Shown here one piece after another: positions 44,316 through 54,495 of a DNA stretch of 64,000 bases (position 1 is the first letter of the stretch; every line of letters starts with the position of its first letter). This stretch comes from Limisphaerales bacterium. GTDB taxonomy: Bacteria > Verrucomicrobiota > Verrucomicrobiia > Limisphaerales > AAA164-E04. The DNA is taken from the NCBI GenBank assembly GCA_024761205.1, contig JAMASS010000008.1, positions 97,937 to 161,936 of the forward strand, in the 5' to 3' direction. The translations under genes and the position numbers were made by a program. A model generated the notes under the pieces. That model ran no database searches. It saw only the letters and a program-made list of their open reading frames with translations, and had not been told where the DNA came from.

Positions 44316-47264
44316 TTATCGATCGAAAGTCGAAATGGGCATTTCGATCAGGCGGGCCGGATCGAGGACTAGGTGTTTTACTCGTTCACGATTCCACGTG
44401 TAGGTCATGTGCACGAGACCGTCACGGCTTTGAATCATGGCCGGGTAGGAGAATTCACCGATGTCGGCCTGTTCGATGATCGCGGATGCCTTCCATTCGC
44501 GGCCATTGTCGCTGATGGCCAAGTGAATGATGTTCCGTCGTCCCCATCCGTCCTGACGTTGCCCTCCGTGGATGTGGTTGTAGAGTAGGAGGTGCCGTCC
44601 GTCCTTGAGTGTCAACGTCTCGATGCCGGAGTTGTTGTTGGGAAGAGCGGTTGTCTTGAGCGGGCTCCAAGTTTGTCCGTTGTCTCGAGAAACTGTCCGG
44701 ATGATTCGTTCGTGTTTTGAACGGCAAAGCGCTTGAATCATACCGTTTGGGTGGGTGAGGAGCGTGGGTTGTATGACTTGAAAAGGCTGTTTGGCCGGTT
44801 CGATGCGCTTCCAAGATGTACCAAGTTCAGGGTGGTTAATGTCCGAGAGGACCTCGAAATGAAAGCGCCAATCATTGTTGTGTTCTGTGGAGGACGGACA
44901 TAGGAGATTGCCGTTGGGAAGGAGGAGCGGCTTGGAGCGGACCGGCCCATCAATGCCTTCGGGAAGGCGACGGCGATCTCTGAAAGACCTTCCAGCGTCA
45001 TAACTCACGACGACCTCTCCCCACCATTCTCTAGGGTTGGGGCCGACTTTGAAAAACAGCATGAGCGGCGCATTGCCCGGCGGCTGAAATAGGACGGGAT
45101 TCCATGTGGGATAACGAAGATCATCACGCTGAATGCCGTTGGCCCATTCTTGGGGAGCAGACCACTCAGCGCCATCATTGTAACTCGACCAAATCCCCAC
45201 ATCCGGATTCTTCTCTTCGGTGCCGCCAAACCATGCGGCGACGATTCCCCGAGGTGTTTCGCAAATCGTTGAGGCGTGGCATTCGGGAAAGGGCGCCTTC
45301 GTGAAGATGAAGGATTCGCTGACGAGGCCGGGAAATCGGGGAGCTTGGGGTTTTTGGGGAGCGCGCGCCGTCAATTGCGTTCTCGTATACTGGATACAGT
45401 CCTCGTGGTTGATAAAGTAGATTCGTCCGTTTTCTGCACCCACCAAGAGATCCGGTTTTCCGTTCGCATCAAAGTCGCAAGTGGAAGGACTTGAGGTGTG
45501 CCCCGCGATGTTTCGGCGGGCAAGGTTGCCGATTTTCTTGAGCACGATCTTGCCATCGCGATCTTCACAGTTCCGGTACCAAGCGGCGTTCTCTGAGTTT
45601 ACAAGGATGTCCGTCCGTCCGTCGCCGTCCCAATCGACGACATCCAGTTTGTAGCGACCGCTATGTCCGGCTGTTCGTTTGTTCAGTCGGATCGGCTGAT
45701 TGTCTTCGTCAATAAAGATGCGGGTCTCCTGCCGAGCCCGGCTCTGGCAAGTAAGATAACCTTCCTGGTCGAGGATGATGAGGTCTGGTTTTCCATCCTC
45801 GTCGAAGTCAGTGGCAAAGGGCGTTGTGCGCCATTGGGTTTGCAGATTTTCGGCTTCGGTTTGCCACCAGTAAAAGGCAGGCGGTGCCTCCTTAGTCCAA
45901 AAAGGTAAGGGCGTTTCGGTGAAACCGGCTGGGGTGTTTCGCAGGAGTGTTAGCTGCGGCCGGACGCTGTTAACAATCAGGTCGTCTCGACCATCGCTGT
46001 CCCAATCGGCAATGGATAGCGTCGTGTAACCCCACTTGGCTTCGGCCGGCCCCTGAATGGATCCATTGGGTCCGGCGAGGATTCGAAACGGTTTACCGTC
46101 GGCTTCTATGAGTTTGGGGGCGTCCCACTTGGTGCCTTTGCCGTCGAGGTTGATGAAGACGGCGATATTGCCCGAAGTATTGCCGCAGACGATATCCTCG
46201 TCACCGTCGTGGTCCCAATCGTAGGCGAACGGCGTTGCCAGAGCGCCGAATTTCAAAGTGTCGGCTTCTTGTTGAAAATAGACCGGTTGATTGAACTCGG
46301 GAATCGTGGCACCGCCGGAGCTAACATTCTCCACCAAGGCGACGCGACCGTCTTCATCGCCGACGATGATATCCTGATCGCCATCGGCGTCCCAGTCAAT
46401 GGCGGTGGGTGTGATCATCTGAACGTGCATTGTGAGCGGCTTGCCGTCAGTCGCCTCCAGTCGTTGTCCACTTGCGTAGCGTGGTTGGCTGTGGCTGCCG
46501 ATGTTTTGGAAATAGGTGAAGCCATCCAGAAACTCGCCGCACAGGAGGTCGAGATCGCCGTCATTGTCAAAGTCCGCGAAGTTCGGGCTCGGCCAGCCGT
46601 AGACATCGATCGGCGAACCTCCGGCTTGGATTTTTTTGGGTACGTCGGAATAGGTTCCCCGCACATTTTCGATGAGATAAACCCAGCCGTGGAGCGGGCC
46701 GTTTCGCCAGCGGCCTTGGGCGTCATAGGCCTGATCCCAACCGTACTCACTCCAGTCGCCAATACCGACAATCAGATCTTGATCGCCGTCGCCTTCCCAA
46801 TCGATGTAGCGCCACATTCGGGCGCGTGTGTTGCCTTTGTGGAAGCGGGCTTCAGGATAGATCGGCGTCCCGTTTTCGAAGCCATTGGTCTTGAAGTCAA
46901 AAAACTCGACGTTTTCTCTAAGGATGCGAGGTTTACCATTGACGTAACTCACTTGAACGTTGTGGCCGGTTGGGCCTAAGCGAATGCCCGGTTTGAAAAT
47001 GGGAAACTTCTCGCCGGGCTGAAGACCTGGATTCTCGAAGCAGTAGATGCCATTAGACGGTTTGTCAGGGCAGGAGACCAAAAAATCGAGATCACCGTCG
47101 TCGTCGTAGTCCATCGGAAGCGGCCAAGCCCACAGGCCCACGCCAAGATCAACGATGAGGCCAGGGTTGTTGTAGGCGAGGGCGTTTAGTTTCCAATCCT
47201 CCTCAGTGGATGCTTGAGCAGCGAGGAGACCGGTGGCAAAGGTCAACGATAGAAGTTTTTTCAT
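44316..47264 (-). CDS. Secreted VCBS/FG-GAP repeat protein fused to a sialidase-like domain
   Basis: 982 aa from ATG 47264, with a signal peptide (MKKLLSLTFATGLLAAQA). Residues of about 20-620 hold multiple FG-GAP/VCBS-type blades with calcium-binding DxDxDGDxD motifs: DYDDDGDLDFL, DWEGDGDQDLI, DFDNDGDLDLL, DWDADGDQDII, DWDHDGDEDIV, DWDGDGRTDIL, DFDANGKPDLL. The last third (from about 660) is a BNR/sialidase-like domain (ECHASTICETPRGIVAAWFG, PDVGIWSSYNDGAEWS) with Asp-box-like VSYDAGRSF and VSRDNGQTW. Such domains act on sialic acid or other uronate-type polysaccharides. It is flanked by wrecked mobile DNA but is itself intact. Confidence 0.88.
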   Translation of the reverse strand: MKKLLSLTFATGLLAAQASTEEDWKLNALAYNNPGLIVDLGVGLWAWPLPMDYDDDGDLDFLVSCPDKPSNGIYCFENPGLQPGEKFPIFKPGIRLGPTGHNVQVSYVNGKPRILRENVEFFDFKTNGFENGTPIYPEARFHKGNTRARMWRYIDWEGDGDQDLIVGIGDWSEYGWDQAYDAQGRWRNGPLHGWVYLIENVRGTYSDVPKKIQAGGSPIDVYGWPSPNFADFDNDGDLDLLCGEFLDGFTYFQNIGSHSQPRYASGQRLEATDGKPLTMHVQMITPTAIDWDADGDQDIIVGDEDGRVALVENVSSGGATIPEFNQPVYFQQEADTLKFGALATPFAYDWDHDGDEDIVCGNTSGNIAVFINLDGKGTKWDAPKLIEADGKPFRILAGPNGSIQGPAEAKWGYTTLSIADWDSDGRDDLIVNSVRPQLTLLRNTPAGFTETPLPFWTKEAPPAFYWWQTEAENLQTQWRTTPFATDFDEDGKPDLIILDQEGYLTCQSRARQETRIFIDEDNQPIRLNKRTAGHSGRYKLDVVDWDGDGRTDILVNSENAAWYRNCEDRDGKIVLKKIGNLARRNIAGHTSSPSTCDFDANGKPDLLVGAENGRIYFINHEDCIQYTRTQLTARAPQKPQAPRFPGLVSESFIFTKAPFPECHASTICETPRGIVAAWFGGTEEKNPDVGIWSSYNDGAEWSAPQEWANGIQRDDLRYPTWNPVLFQPPGNAPLMLFFKVGPNPREWWGEVVVSYDAGRSFRDRRRLPEGIDGPVRSKPLLLPNGNLLCPSSTEHNNDWRFHFEVLSDINHPELGTSWKRIEPAKQPFQVIQPTLLTHPNGMIQALCRSKHERIIRTVSRDNGQTWSPLKTTALPNNNSGIETLTLKDGRHLLLYNHIHGGQRQDGWGRRNIIHLAISDNGREWKASAIIEQADIGEFSYPAMIQSRDGLVHMTYTWNRERVKHLVLDPARLIEMPISTFDR

Positions 47265-47292
47265 GGAGCAACGTGAGAAAAGTAAAAGTATC

Positions 47293-47346
47293 AAGGACTT
47301 TAGTCCCTGGCATCTCAGGCAATCGAAAACAGGGACTGAAGCCCCT
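47293..47346. repeat. Inverted repeat / REP-like hairpin
   Basis: AGGACTTTAGTCCCTG and CAGGGACTGAAGCCCCT form an imperfect stem with an approximately 20-base loop. It lies just upstream of the sialidase gene. It looks like a dispersed palindromic element rather than a terminator, as no T-run follows on either strand. Confidence 0.5.
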
Positions 47347-47666
47347 GCCGCTTTATTTGTGCGGCGCAAAGGCGTGGGGCATGGCGCCTTTGTGTGAAGC
47401 AGATTCAAGACATGCTTTGCGCCATTCATAGTGGTCTGGAGAAGATATCTTGTGAAGGATAGGAATAGTCGGTGGCAGCGACAAGCGTATGTTGTGGCGC
47501 AAATCGAGAGTTCGAAGCAAGGTGGCGCCGCTGTCGAGCCGTTTTGGCCGATCGCAGTACGACGTCAGATTACAACCCTAACGGCATAAAAAACCAAATA
47601 CGGAAGTGAAGTCTGACGTAGATTCAGTTGACGGAGAATTTCGAGAAGTTCATAAAGAATCTGATT

Positions 47667-47708
47667 GGGAATTACATACTTGATGCCACAAGGGAAGGCT
47701 GTTTCATA
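47667..47708 (+). repeat. Left inverted terminal repeat of the IS1595-like element
   Basis: Core ATTACATACTTGATGCCACA followed by AGGGAAGGCT and a T-rich end. It matches the reverse complement of 49287-49328 with only a few differences. Confidence 0.8.
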
Positions 47709-47711
47709 AAA

Positions 47712-48563
47712 AAAGTCGACAAAGTGTTTTATTCGAAGAGGAGCGATGGAAACACGGCGTGGAGTGCCCCAAGTGCCACGCCCAAAACAGGCCGCAGAAC
47801 GGCGCCCGCGCCCGGGCGTTTGGCGCTGCCGGCGTTGCCGGAGGGATTTCACCGTGCGGATCGGCTCGGTGTTCGAGCGCGGCCATGTCTCCTTGCAAAC
47901 ATGGCCTTGCGCCGTCTATCTGCTGAACATGGGGCGCAAGGGTGTCTCTTCATGGCAACTTTCCAGGGTCTTGGGAGTGACACACAAGACGGCGTGGTTC
48001 ATGGAGCAGCGCATTGGCGAGGCCTGTGAGGAGGCTAAAATTTACCTCGAAGGCGTCATTGAGATAGATGAAACCTACCTAGGCGGCAAGGAAAAGAACC
48101 GGCATTTCTCCCAGAAAAAACGGGCGGGACGCGGCCCGGCGGGCAAGATGCCCGTGGCGGGGATGCGGGAAAGAAACGGACGGGTCTTGCTATTCCCGGC
48201 GGAGAGGGTGAGCCAAGCCTGTCATGTTCGCTCTCATCCGCCGCCGCGTGGCTCCCCCATTTACACGGATGACTTCCCCTCTTACACGGGGCCGGAGAGG
48301 CTCTGGTATCGGCAGCGCCGGGTGAATCATTCCGCCCGGCAATATGCGGAAGGGCAGGTCCGCACCAAGGGCATTGAGAGCGTTTGGGCCGTGTTGAAGC
48401 GGGGATTTTACGGCACCATTGGAGCTGCAGGCATTGCTCCCGGTATCTGAACGAGTTCGCCTGGCGCATCAATCAAAGTGTGAACACGGCTGAAGATTGG
48501 CTGGGCACGGTGTGTCGAGGGACTTTTGGCAAGCGGTTGACCGGGGCGATGCTCACCAAATAA
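47712..48563 (+). pseudogene. IS1595-family (ISXO2-like) transposase, frameshifted
   Basis: The protein can be followed through three frames. A first zinc knuckle GVECPKCHA lies near 47755. The second knuckle WRCRRCRRDFTVRIGSVFE and helix region GVSSWQLSRVLGVTHKTAWF follow. The catalytic core EIDETYLGGKEKN gives the first Asp, YTDDFPSY the second, and GIESVWAVLKRGFYGT the ESxWxxxKR motif. A further shift near 48418 leads to RYLNEFAWRINQ and the stop at 48563. Shifts lie between the two zinc knuckles and near the end. An intact version would be about 290 aa. Confidence 0.85.
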
Positions 48564-48607
48564 ATCACCACACCGACGACAAACGACAACACAAAAAAAA
48601 CTGAACC

Positions 48608-48784
48608 ATGAGTGCCGATATCGCAGAACAGATGAAGCGGACCTTGGGTGCTCTCTTCCGACAGTCGCCCAGGGGAAACACCGGTGCGCCAGCCAAAGCC
48701 CGCCAAGAGACGGGCTCGCTCACGAAGCAGCCCGTGCTGAGCAAAGGCATCGCCCCCTGGTATTTTGGAAGACTGAAGGGCTGA
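48608..48784 (+). CDS. Short ORF of unknown nature inside the IS1595-like element
   Basis: 58 codons from ATG 48608 (MSADIAEQMKRTLGALFRQS), basic, without a recognised domain. It lies between the transposase wreck and the methyltransferase remnant and could be part of the same lost passenger gene or chance. Confidence 0.2.
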   Translation: MSADIAEQMKRTLGALFRQSPRGNTGAPAKARQETGSLTKQPVLSKGIAPWYFGRLKG

Positions 48785-48897
48785 CGGAAAACCTGAAAAA
48801 CCAAGCACCTATGCCCCCCATTCCTGACCAGCAGCATCGCATCCGCCGGAACTTAAACGAGCCGCTAAACCCTGCGCTATAGATAGGCGATGGCGGG

Positions 48898-49272
48898 GTA
48901 GAGAGGGAAGGCTACCTCCTGAGCGAGCCCATCCAACACACGCGCAAAGTCGTGGCCCAAGTCAAGAGCGCCCAACCCGCCGCCGATCAGATTCGGGCAT
49001 TCTGCCACACCATCGGCAAAGAAAAAGCCGCCGCAAGGCATCCTCATCACCGTAGAGACCATCTCATCTCGGAGGGGCGTATTGAAGCAAAGATGAACCC
49101 TGCACCTTCCCCCCTGAAAGACTCCCCCAACACCTATCCCCGTCTCCAAGCCTGGAGCATGAAAGAATACTTCGAGGAACAGCAAATGCCCAAACTCCCC
49201 CCGCTAGCCGACCCCTTCACCGGCAAGCCCATGGCCCAAGCCACCTTCTGGGCCGGCTACAACCCCAGCTAA
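48898..49272 (+). pseudogene. Remnant of a DNA methyltransferase/Mrr-like restriction domain protein (C-terminus)
   Basis: VEREGYLLSEPIQHTRKVVA, QVKSAQPAADQIRAFCHTIG and KEKAAA are followed, after a frame shift, by GILITVETIS. A return shift then gives SEGRIEAKMNPAP, NTYPRLQAWSMKEYFEEQQM and LPPLADPFTGKPM. This is the restriction-endonuclease-like end found on many site-specific DNA methyltransferases and Mrr-type proteins (pattern QVKGG, GxLITxE, YPRLQxxTxEE). Only the last 120 codons survive. It is inferred to be cargo of the IS1595-like element. Confidence 0.6.
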
Positions 49273-49286
49273 CCCCTTAAATTTCT

Positions 49287-49328
49287 ATGAAAAAAGCCTT
49301 CCCTTGTGGCATCAAGTATGTAATCCCC
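49287..49328 (-). repeat. Right inverted terminal repeat of the IS1595-like element
   Basis: Reverse-complement partner of 47667-47708. In the minus orientation the same bases can be read as GITYLMPQGKA, so this end may also lie inside an old coding sequence. Confidence 0.8.
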
Positions 49329-49503
49329 TTCCGATCCGTATCCCTACTGGGCGCCTCCCATACATGCTTGGGAATCGGCAGCTTAGTCTCCTTCTTTTTC
49401 TTGGTCTTCTCCTCCTTTGACCGCCTTATTTCAGCGGCAAAAGCCCAAGAAATGATGCCTAAAGTGAAAGCGAGACAAAAACCCCATTTGCGTAATACTT
49501 CAT
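49329..49503 (-). pseudogene. Possible remnant of a secreted protein gene
   Basis: On the minus strand, ATG 49503 begins MKYYANGVFVSLSL, which after a one-base shift continues IISWAFAAEI as a signal peptide. This is followed by a Lys-rich region (EEKTKKKKETKLPIPKHVWE) that runs into the right repeat. The signal-peptide-like order supports a former exported protein. No family is recognised and the gene is cut by the element. Confidence 0.3.
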
Positions 49504-49709
49504 CACATTATCTTGAAGCCCCACTGGTTACCCTTTCGTAAAGGTTACGCGTAATCAAGATGACATCGCCAACCCCAGCCGTCAAGAACCAGCCGAGGCC
49601 AATGCAACAGAAAGGGCTGACAACACCTCCCCGACATTCAGCTCATGGACTACACTAAACGAAAAATATCTCTAAAATATCATAATTTCCTCTATCACCC
49701 TAGCGTTTC

Positions 49710-50540
49710 ATGAACTGGCTAAACTACCACCACCTGCATTACTTTTGGGGCACTGTTCGAGAAGGCGGCGTCAGCAAGGTCAGTGTCACTCTGAATCTGA
49801 CTCAACCCATAATTTCAAAGCAAATCAAGCTCTTGGAAAAGCAATTGGGTGAGGCTCTTTTCGAGCAGTAGTCCAGTCGCATGGATCTCACTCAGGCTGG
49901 CCAATTGGCCTACGACTATGCGGACGAGCTCTTCTCTTTGGGCCACGAATTCGTCGAAAGCATGAAGGGCATCGGAACCCAACGCCCGCGCAAACTAAGA
50001 GTTGGCGCATCGGATGTGCTACCGAAGCTTGTCTCGCATCGAATCTTGGCGCCGGTCCTGGAGGAAGGCAGCAACACTCACTTGATCTGCGAGGAAGACA
50101 TGACGGACCGCCTTCTTGCCGAACTATCCATCCAACGCTGGATCTCGTCCTGACCGATACACACACCGATCACGGCCTCCGTGAAGGTCAAGGCGTTTAA
50201 TCATCTTTTGGGTGAATGCGGCGTCACCTTTTCCGGCAAGCCAAACCTGATCCGCGGCCTCAAAGGCTGGTTCCCTCACAACCTCGATGAAGCGCGTCCC
50301 TCGCGCCCACCGACAACACCATCATTAGACGTGCGCTTCGAGCACTGGTTCGCCGACCAACAAATTCGACCGCGCATTGTCGCTGAATTTTATCACAATG
50401 CGCTGACGAAGATTTTTGGGCGAGAAGGTGCCGGAATCTTCACCGGTCCTTCGGCCATTGCGATCGAGCGAAAGGTGAAGCACCTCGCCGTCATCAAAAT
50501 CACTGAGAACGCCCGGAAAAACCTCTTCGGCAAGGTCTAA
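49710..50540 (+). pseudogene. nhaR: NhaR-like LysR-family regulator, inactivated
   Basis: The start MNWLNYHHLHYFWGTVREGG is the signature N-terminus of NhaR, the LysR-type regulator of sodium/proton antiport and osmotic stress. The helix-turn-helix LNLTQPIISKQIKLLEKQLG follows. A TAG stop interrupts it after GEALFEQ (about 49869). The frame resumes at MDLTQAGQLAYDYADELFSL and breaks again near 50150 after LLAELSIQ. It resumes in another frame with VKAFNHLLGECGVTFSGKPN, FGREGAGIFTGPSAIAIERK and the end at 50540. Two lesions in one gene favour a true pseudogene. No nhaA-like gene is adjacent. Confidence 0.88.
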
Positions 50541-50790
50541 AAACCATCCAGACGTGCCAGACTGCGGTTCAATCAAGCCACAAAACCAATAAACACCGAA
50601 CCGTTCCAACCCTGTCGCATGTCTTCATAACGACTGGCCCGAAACAGATTGAGGAAGAGTTTCAATCGATCCAACCTCCCTTCGCCCTTCAGCACTTTTG
50701 TCAAACTATCTGCAGGTGAGAGATCTCCTTTTTCGAACCACCCCTTCGCTGCCTCGCGGAAACGATTCGGCAAACAAAATCGCCGCCGCC

Positions 50791-51456
50791 TCAAATCGCC
50801 GGCATCGCCTCCGTATCCGCCGACGGTTGAGCGGCCACTTTTTCGATCGGCTGAAATTGGCCCCGGTGAGGGTCATAGGAAAACACCTCGCCCGTCTCAA
50901 ATTTGTAAGTCCACCCATGCAGATTGAGATCACCCCGGGAAACCGCGTCTGCAACACAGGGGTGGGACCGCAGATTTTCCAATTGAACGAGAACGTTCTC
51001 CTCCACAGTCGCGGTCAGACGAGCGGCATCGTCCTGAATATGTTGGTAATTCTCGTTAATGATCCGCGCCGTGGTCTCCGCATGCTTCAGCCAACCCTTC
51101 ACAGCATTGAGGCCGTCCAATTGGTCTCGGCGGAGTAACGCATCCATGGCGCCGCAAAGTGAGTGACCGCACACGATGATATCTCTGACTTTAAGCGTCG
51201 CGACCGCGTACTCAATCGTGGCGGCCTCGCCTCCGAAAATCGTGCTGTAAGGAGGTACAATATTACCGGCATTACGCATGATGAATAACTCGCCGGGTTT
51301 AGCCTGCGTCAGTAAGTTGGGATCGATGCGCGAGTCCGAGCAGGTAATAAATAGTGCCAACGGCTGCTGACCTTGCTTCAATTGTCTAAACAGATGCTTA
51401 TGCGAATCAAAGATCGTTTCCTGAAAATGGTGAATGCCTTCGATTAGCTTTTGCAT
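50791..51456 (-). CDS. can: Beta-class carbonic anhydrase
   Basis: Interconverts CO2 and bicarbonate. Zinc ligands and catalytic pair are visible: Cys39 and the Asp41-Arg43 dyad in [11 protein letters not shown], and His98 and Cys101 in [10 protein letters not shown]. Other family markers are [11 protein letters not shown] and [15 protein letters not shown]. Length (221 aa) is normal. It is the only intact gene between the IS1595-like element and the hydrolase at 56 kb, suggesting it is under selection. Confidence 0.95.
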   Translation of the reverse strand: MQKLIEGIHHFQETIFDSHKHLFRQLKQGQQPLALFITCSDSRIDPNLLTQAKPGELFIMRNAGNIVPPYSTIFGGEAATIEYAVATLKVRDIIVCGHSLCGAMDALLRRDQLDGLNAVKGWLKHAETTARIINENYQHIQDDAARLTATVEENVLVQLENLRSHPCVADAVSRGDLNLHGWTYKFETGEVFSYDPHRGQFQPIEKVAAQPSADTEAMPAI

Positions 51457-51635
51457 GTTGACCTACGATTTCAGTGTGGTCGAGCGCCTCTCCGCCAGAC
51501 ACTCGAAGGTTGCCAATACTATTATAAGTCTCTCAACTTTTATTATCAATATCTGCCGAGCCCGTTGTCAAACTTTATCCGTAAGGCAAAGCCCGATTCA
51601 CGGCCCGTCTGAAACTACGACTAGCTGGCATTCGT

Positions 51636-51862
51636 CTAATGACAGACGGATATTCTTCGTTGGCTCTTGCGCACCGGTAGGCTAATGAAAGGTCCGCTCT
51701 CCAGTCGCTTGGCCAAAATGCACACGCTACTGCGATCACAATAGAGGATTTTCACTCGATTACGCCTCCGATCGGTGAAAACAAACAAGGCGTTGCCGCC
51801 AGGATTTTCTTCCAACGGCTCACTGAGACCACGTTCCACCGACCCGCGAAACTCTTACGCAG
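51636..51862 (-). pseudogene. IS66-family TnpB accessory protein remnant
   Basis: The sequence LRKSFAG, then after a frame shift [20 protein letters not shown] and [30 protein letters not shown], matches the layout of the small IS66 TnpB protein (RKSFDGL, then LFVFRNRRGDRxKxLYWD, then KRLExGxF). Only this piece of the element remains; no tnpA or tnpC is near. Confidence 0.7.
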
Positions 51863-53274
51863 AGATCGCAAGGCGCAACGGCCCCGAAAATCCAGAAGCC
51901 AGAATGAAAGCCTAGCCATGCCTTCAGCCCTTGAAATTGATCGAGCGGTGTTGCAGCCTATCTAAGCCTGCGTACATTGTTACTTTCCTACCACCTAATA
52001 AATCTCAGTTCAATCTTCCCAAATGAGAATTTCGCCTCTTTACCATCTGCTGGCTTAAACCTTTTACCAGGTATCAAAAACTATATTTCTCATTAGCACA
52101 AGAAATTTCCCCCACAAAAAACTATATTTAGCTTCTGTGTCAATAATAAAACATTCTCTAGATCACAGAGTCGTGCATGCTGCACAAATATCGGGGTCTC
52201 TTCAACCGCAATTCCCAGAAGAGGAAGTATAACCGCATCCCCCGGTATTACAACTCAAGAATACTTGTAGCTACTAACACACAAATTGCATTCACCACCT
52301 ACATTGGTCAAACTCATCACCGTTTGAACTTACAGCCCAGCGCAAAACCTTATCTTTCAAAAATAGTTCATCTAATTCCTTCAACAAAGCTGCGTAACTA
52401 CTTCGAATTCACCACTAAATTATCACTGAATTCAGCTTTTCTGGCTACTTCAGTATTCACTGTAGCGAACATCATATTGGCATGTAATCACGATTCAGTA
52501 AAGTTTTATATTTTTTGAAATAAAGTCATAATCTCCAAATCTTAAATACTAATATAACTTTCGTAAGAATCATTTGCCTTAAAAACAATCATTCACATTT
52601 CTGCCTGAAAAAGCTGATACGTCGGGGGCATCCGAAACAACGCTTTAATTCCAAATTCCTGGTCTTCAACTCCGCCCTCCTCCCTGGGCGACCAAAGGTC
52701 AAGAACTACAGGCAAAATGGATCGGAATTGTTAACATCTTCCAAAAGCTTGTAACTACCCGCGCAGCTCCCCGTGTTTTTTAGTGACATACCTAACAAAT
52801 GCTAGCCTCAAACCAGTGGATTCCACTGTATCATCTTGTATTCCCTGACCATTGTCGCATACTTCGATTACACCAAACTCTCACCATTGATGTTGTAGCG
52901 GGGAGTGTTCGGTCAGGACGGCGGCCCTGCTTGGCGAGCAAATGCCGCTGGCGACGGTAAATCAATGGCAGTCGGTTCCTTCGGCTGCGAGCTGATCGAG
53001 GTTAATATTTTTATGATGAGCAATTGGTTGGAGAGTTTGTCCGTGATTTTTGATTGAAGGGCGTTTAGTTGTTGAGTTGAAGTCGGTGACTCAGTTGGTG
53101 AGAGCGCACGAGGTGCAGGTGGCGAACTACTTGTCAGCGACCAATATCGATGCTGGCTTGTTGCTCAATTTCGGATCTGACAAAGGTCGATATTCGGCAA
53201 AATATCGGACGTATTCGAAGAGAAAGTAGACAGGATTAACATGATTGTGTCTTCTTATCCTGCCAATCCTCTTA
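51863..53274. other. Gene-free, AT-rich decayed stretch
   Basis: About 1.4 kb with no convincing gene on either strand. The 113-codon open frame at 52177-52518 (plus) has no recognisable feature and arises in AT-rich DNA. Near 53229 a GACAGGATTAACATGATTG and a partly complementary CCTGCCAATCCTC sit close together, perhaps a worn repeat. The stretch lies between the IS66 remnant and the decayed DUF1501 gene. Confidence 0.5.
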
Positions 53275-54495
53275 GAATAGAATGTCCTGTATCACCTTGT
53301 CCATGAACGTCGGTGAGGCGGCGTTTGAGTGTTCAGGTTTGACGCCGTCACGGGCGAGCCAACGGATGAAGCCATTGGGGTTGTGATCGCATCCATAAGT
53401 TAGTGCCTATTTGGAACAGCAGCATGCGATCGAACTTGGTGGCAAAAACGACGAGGGTTGTTGGACGTCGCCGGGCACGGTGTATTGTTTTTTGAGTTGG
53501 CTATGGCTGTCCCAGTTGAAGCGGCCGCCTGAGGTGTAGGCACCGTTAAAGGGCTGGATGAACCGAACACCGCGGTTTGACTAGGCGGCGGGCGAGGATA
53601 CAGTTTGCGGGCGCAGGCCGCTTTCGTGCTGTTGGAGCTGTCGGCCTCTGTAGAGTTCTTGACATGCTTGGGTTCGGCGATGCGTGCAGCAAGAGCTGGG
53701 CATCTTCTGAAAATCGGCTCTGGTTTTGTTGGTCAAGAAGCCAAGGGCATTTCTCGTGGTTTGGGCGGTCGCTAAAGCGAGCTTTGAAGGCCGTTCTTAG
53801 CGGATGGGCTTGGTGCTGGTAAAGGGAGGATTTTGGAAGGCAGCGGGGAGGGAGCCGCTGGCTCAATTGTGGGGGCTGGATTAGGGGGTTGCTGCGCGGA
53901 TCTTCAATGGCGATGAAGACAGGCAAGTCCTGGTTCTCACTCCCGAGGGCGGAATTGATCCAGGCGCCTACGCTGGAGAAACTGTCGAAGGCAAATCCTT
54001 ATTTACATGACGTTCTCGGCCGGATCGTGGGTATTGGATTTGTTCGTCAGTGAATGGATGGAGCACAGTTCGTCCGCCTGCGCTTCCAATATGGGGCAAG
54101 AGATCCGAAGTCATTTTGCCGCTCTGACCTCGCTAGCGGCATTCCCAGGATGGTTTGGGCGTGTCTCCGTTGGGCCCTTGAAACGAGACGAGATTCTTAT
54201 TGCTCGGAAGGGAGGTTGCCGTGAAATCGAGTGAGGGCGAGCTTGTAGTCGAAGGTATTGACGGGGCTAAGAGAGTGCCCGAATAAAAAGACACCGATCA
54301 CGTTCTTGGTCCGCGGTTTGAATGGGGAGATCGGGGTGCGTAGGGATGGGCCGGATCGATTGCCGGGGCAATGGATACGGCTCGCTCTTCGGTAAGTGGT
54401 GTGGCCAAGGCGATGCCGGACAGAGCTTGAAAAGTGCCGGAGAGAAATTTGCGGCGATTAAGGCGTCAACGGATTTTGAGGGAATCAGTGGGCAT
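53275..54495 (-). pseudogene. DUF1501 protein, heavily degraded
   Basis: Starting near ATG 54495 the pieces RRKFLSGTFQALSGIALATP, IDPAHPYAPRSPH and SGTLLAPSIPSTT-like runs appear. Further along come LVSFQGPNGD, GKMTSDLLPHIG, the ENQDLPVFIAIEDPR region, FNGAYTSGGRFNWDSHSQLK and DHNPNGFIRWLARDGVKPEH. This follows the order of DUF1501 secreted proteins (sulfatase-superfamily-like, with a twin-arginine-type leader). Frames change repeatedly and several stops intervene. It lies directly downstream of a wrecked PSD1 gene, the standard partner in Planctomycetes and Verrucomicrobia. Confidence 0.8.

Larger units (their letters stand above)
47667..49328. mobile_element. IS1595-like element with 42-bp inverted ends and passenger remnant
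   Basis: Two inverted copies of about 42 bases bound a 1.66-kb segment that holds an IS1595-type transposase wreck and, 3' of it, a remnant of a restriction/methyltransferase-like gene. No matching 8-base direct duplication is visible at the edges. The element appears dead, since the transposase is frameshifted at two or more places. Confidence 0.7.

Noticed and set aside
50573..50794. 73-codon minus-strand frame with a TTG start overlapping the end of the carbonic anhydrase gene
   Set aside because: The text looks partly protein-like (LDRLKLFLNLFRASRYED) but no family is recognised; a chance continuation cannot be excluded.
52177..52518. 113-codon open frame on the plus strand
   Set aside because: It lies in AT-rich gene-free DNA, has no recognised motif, no neighbour relation and no clear ribosome binding site.
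53225..53275. GACAGGATTAACATGATTG followed by a partly complementary segment
   Set aside because: Resembles a known style of intergenic repeat, but the match is too poor to define an element.
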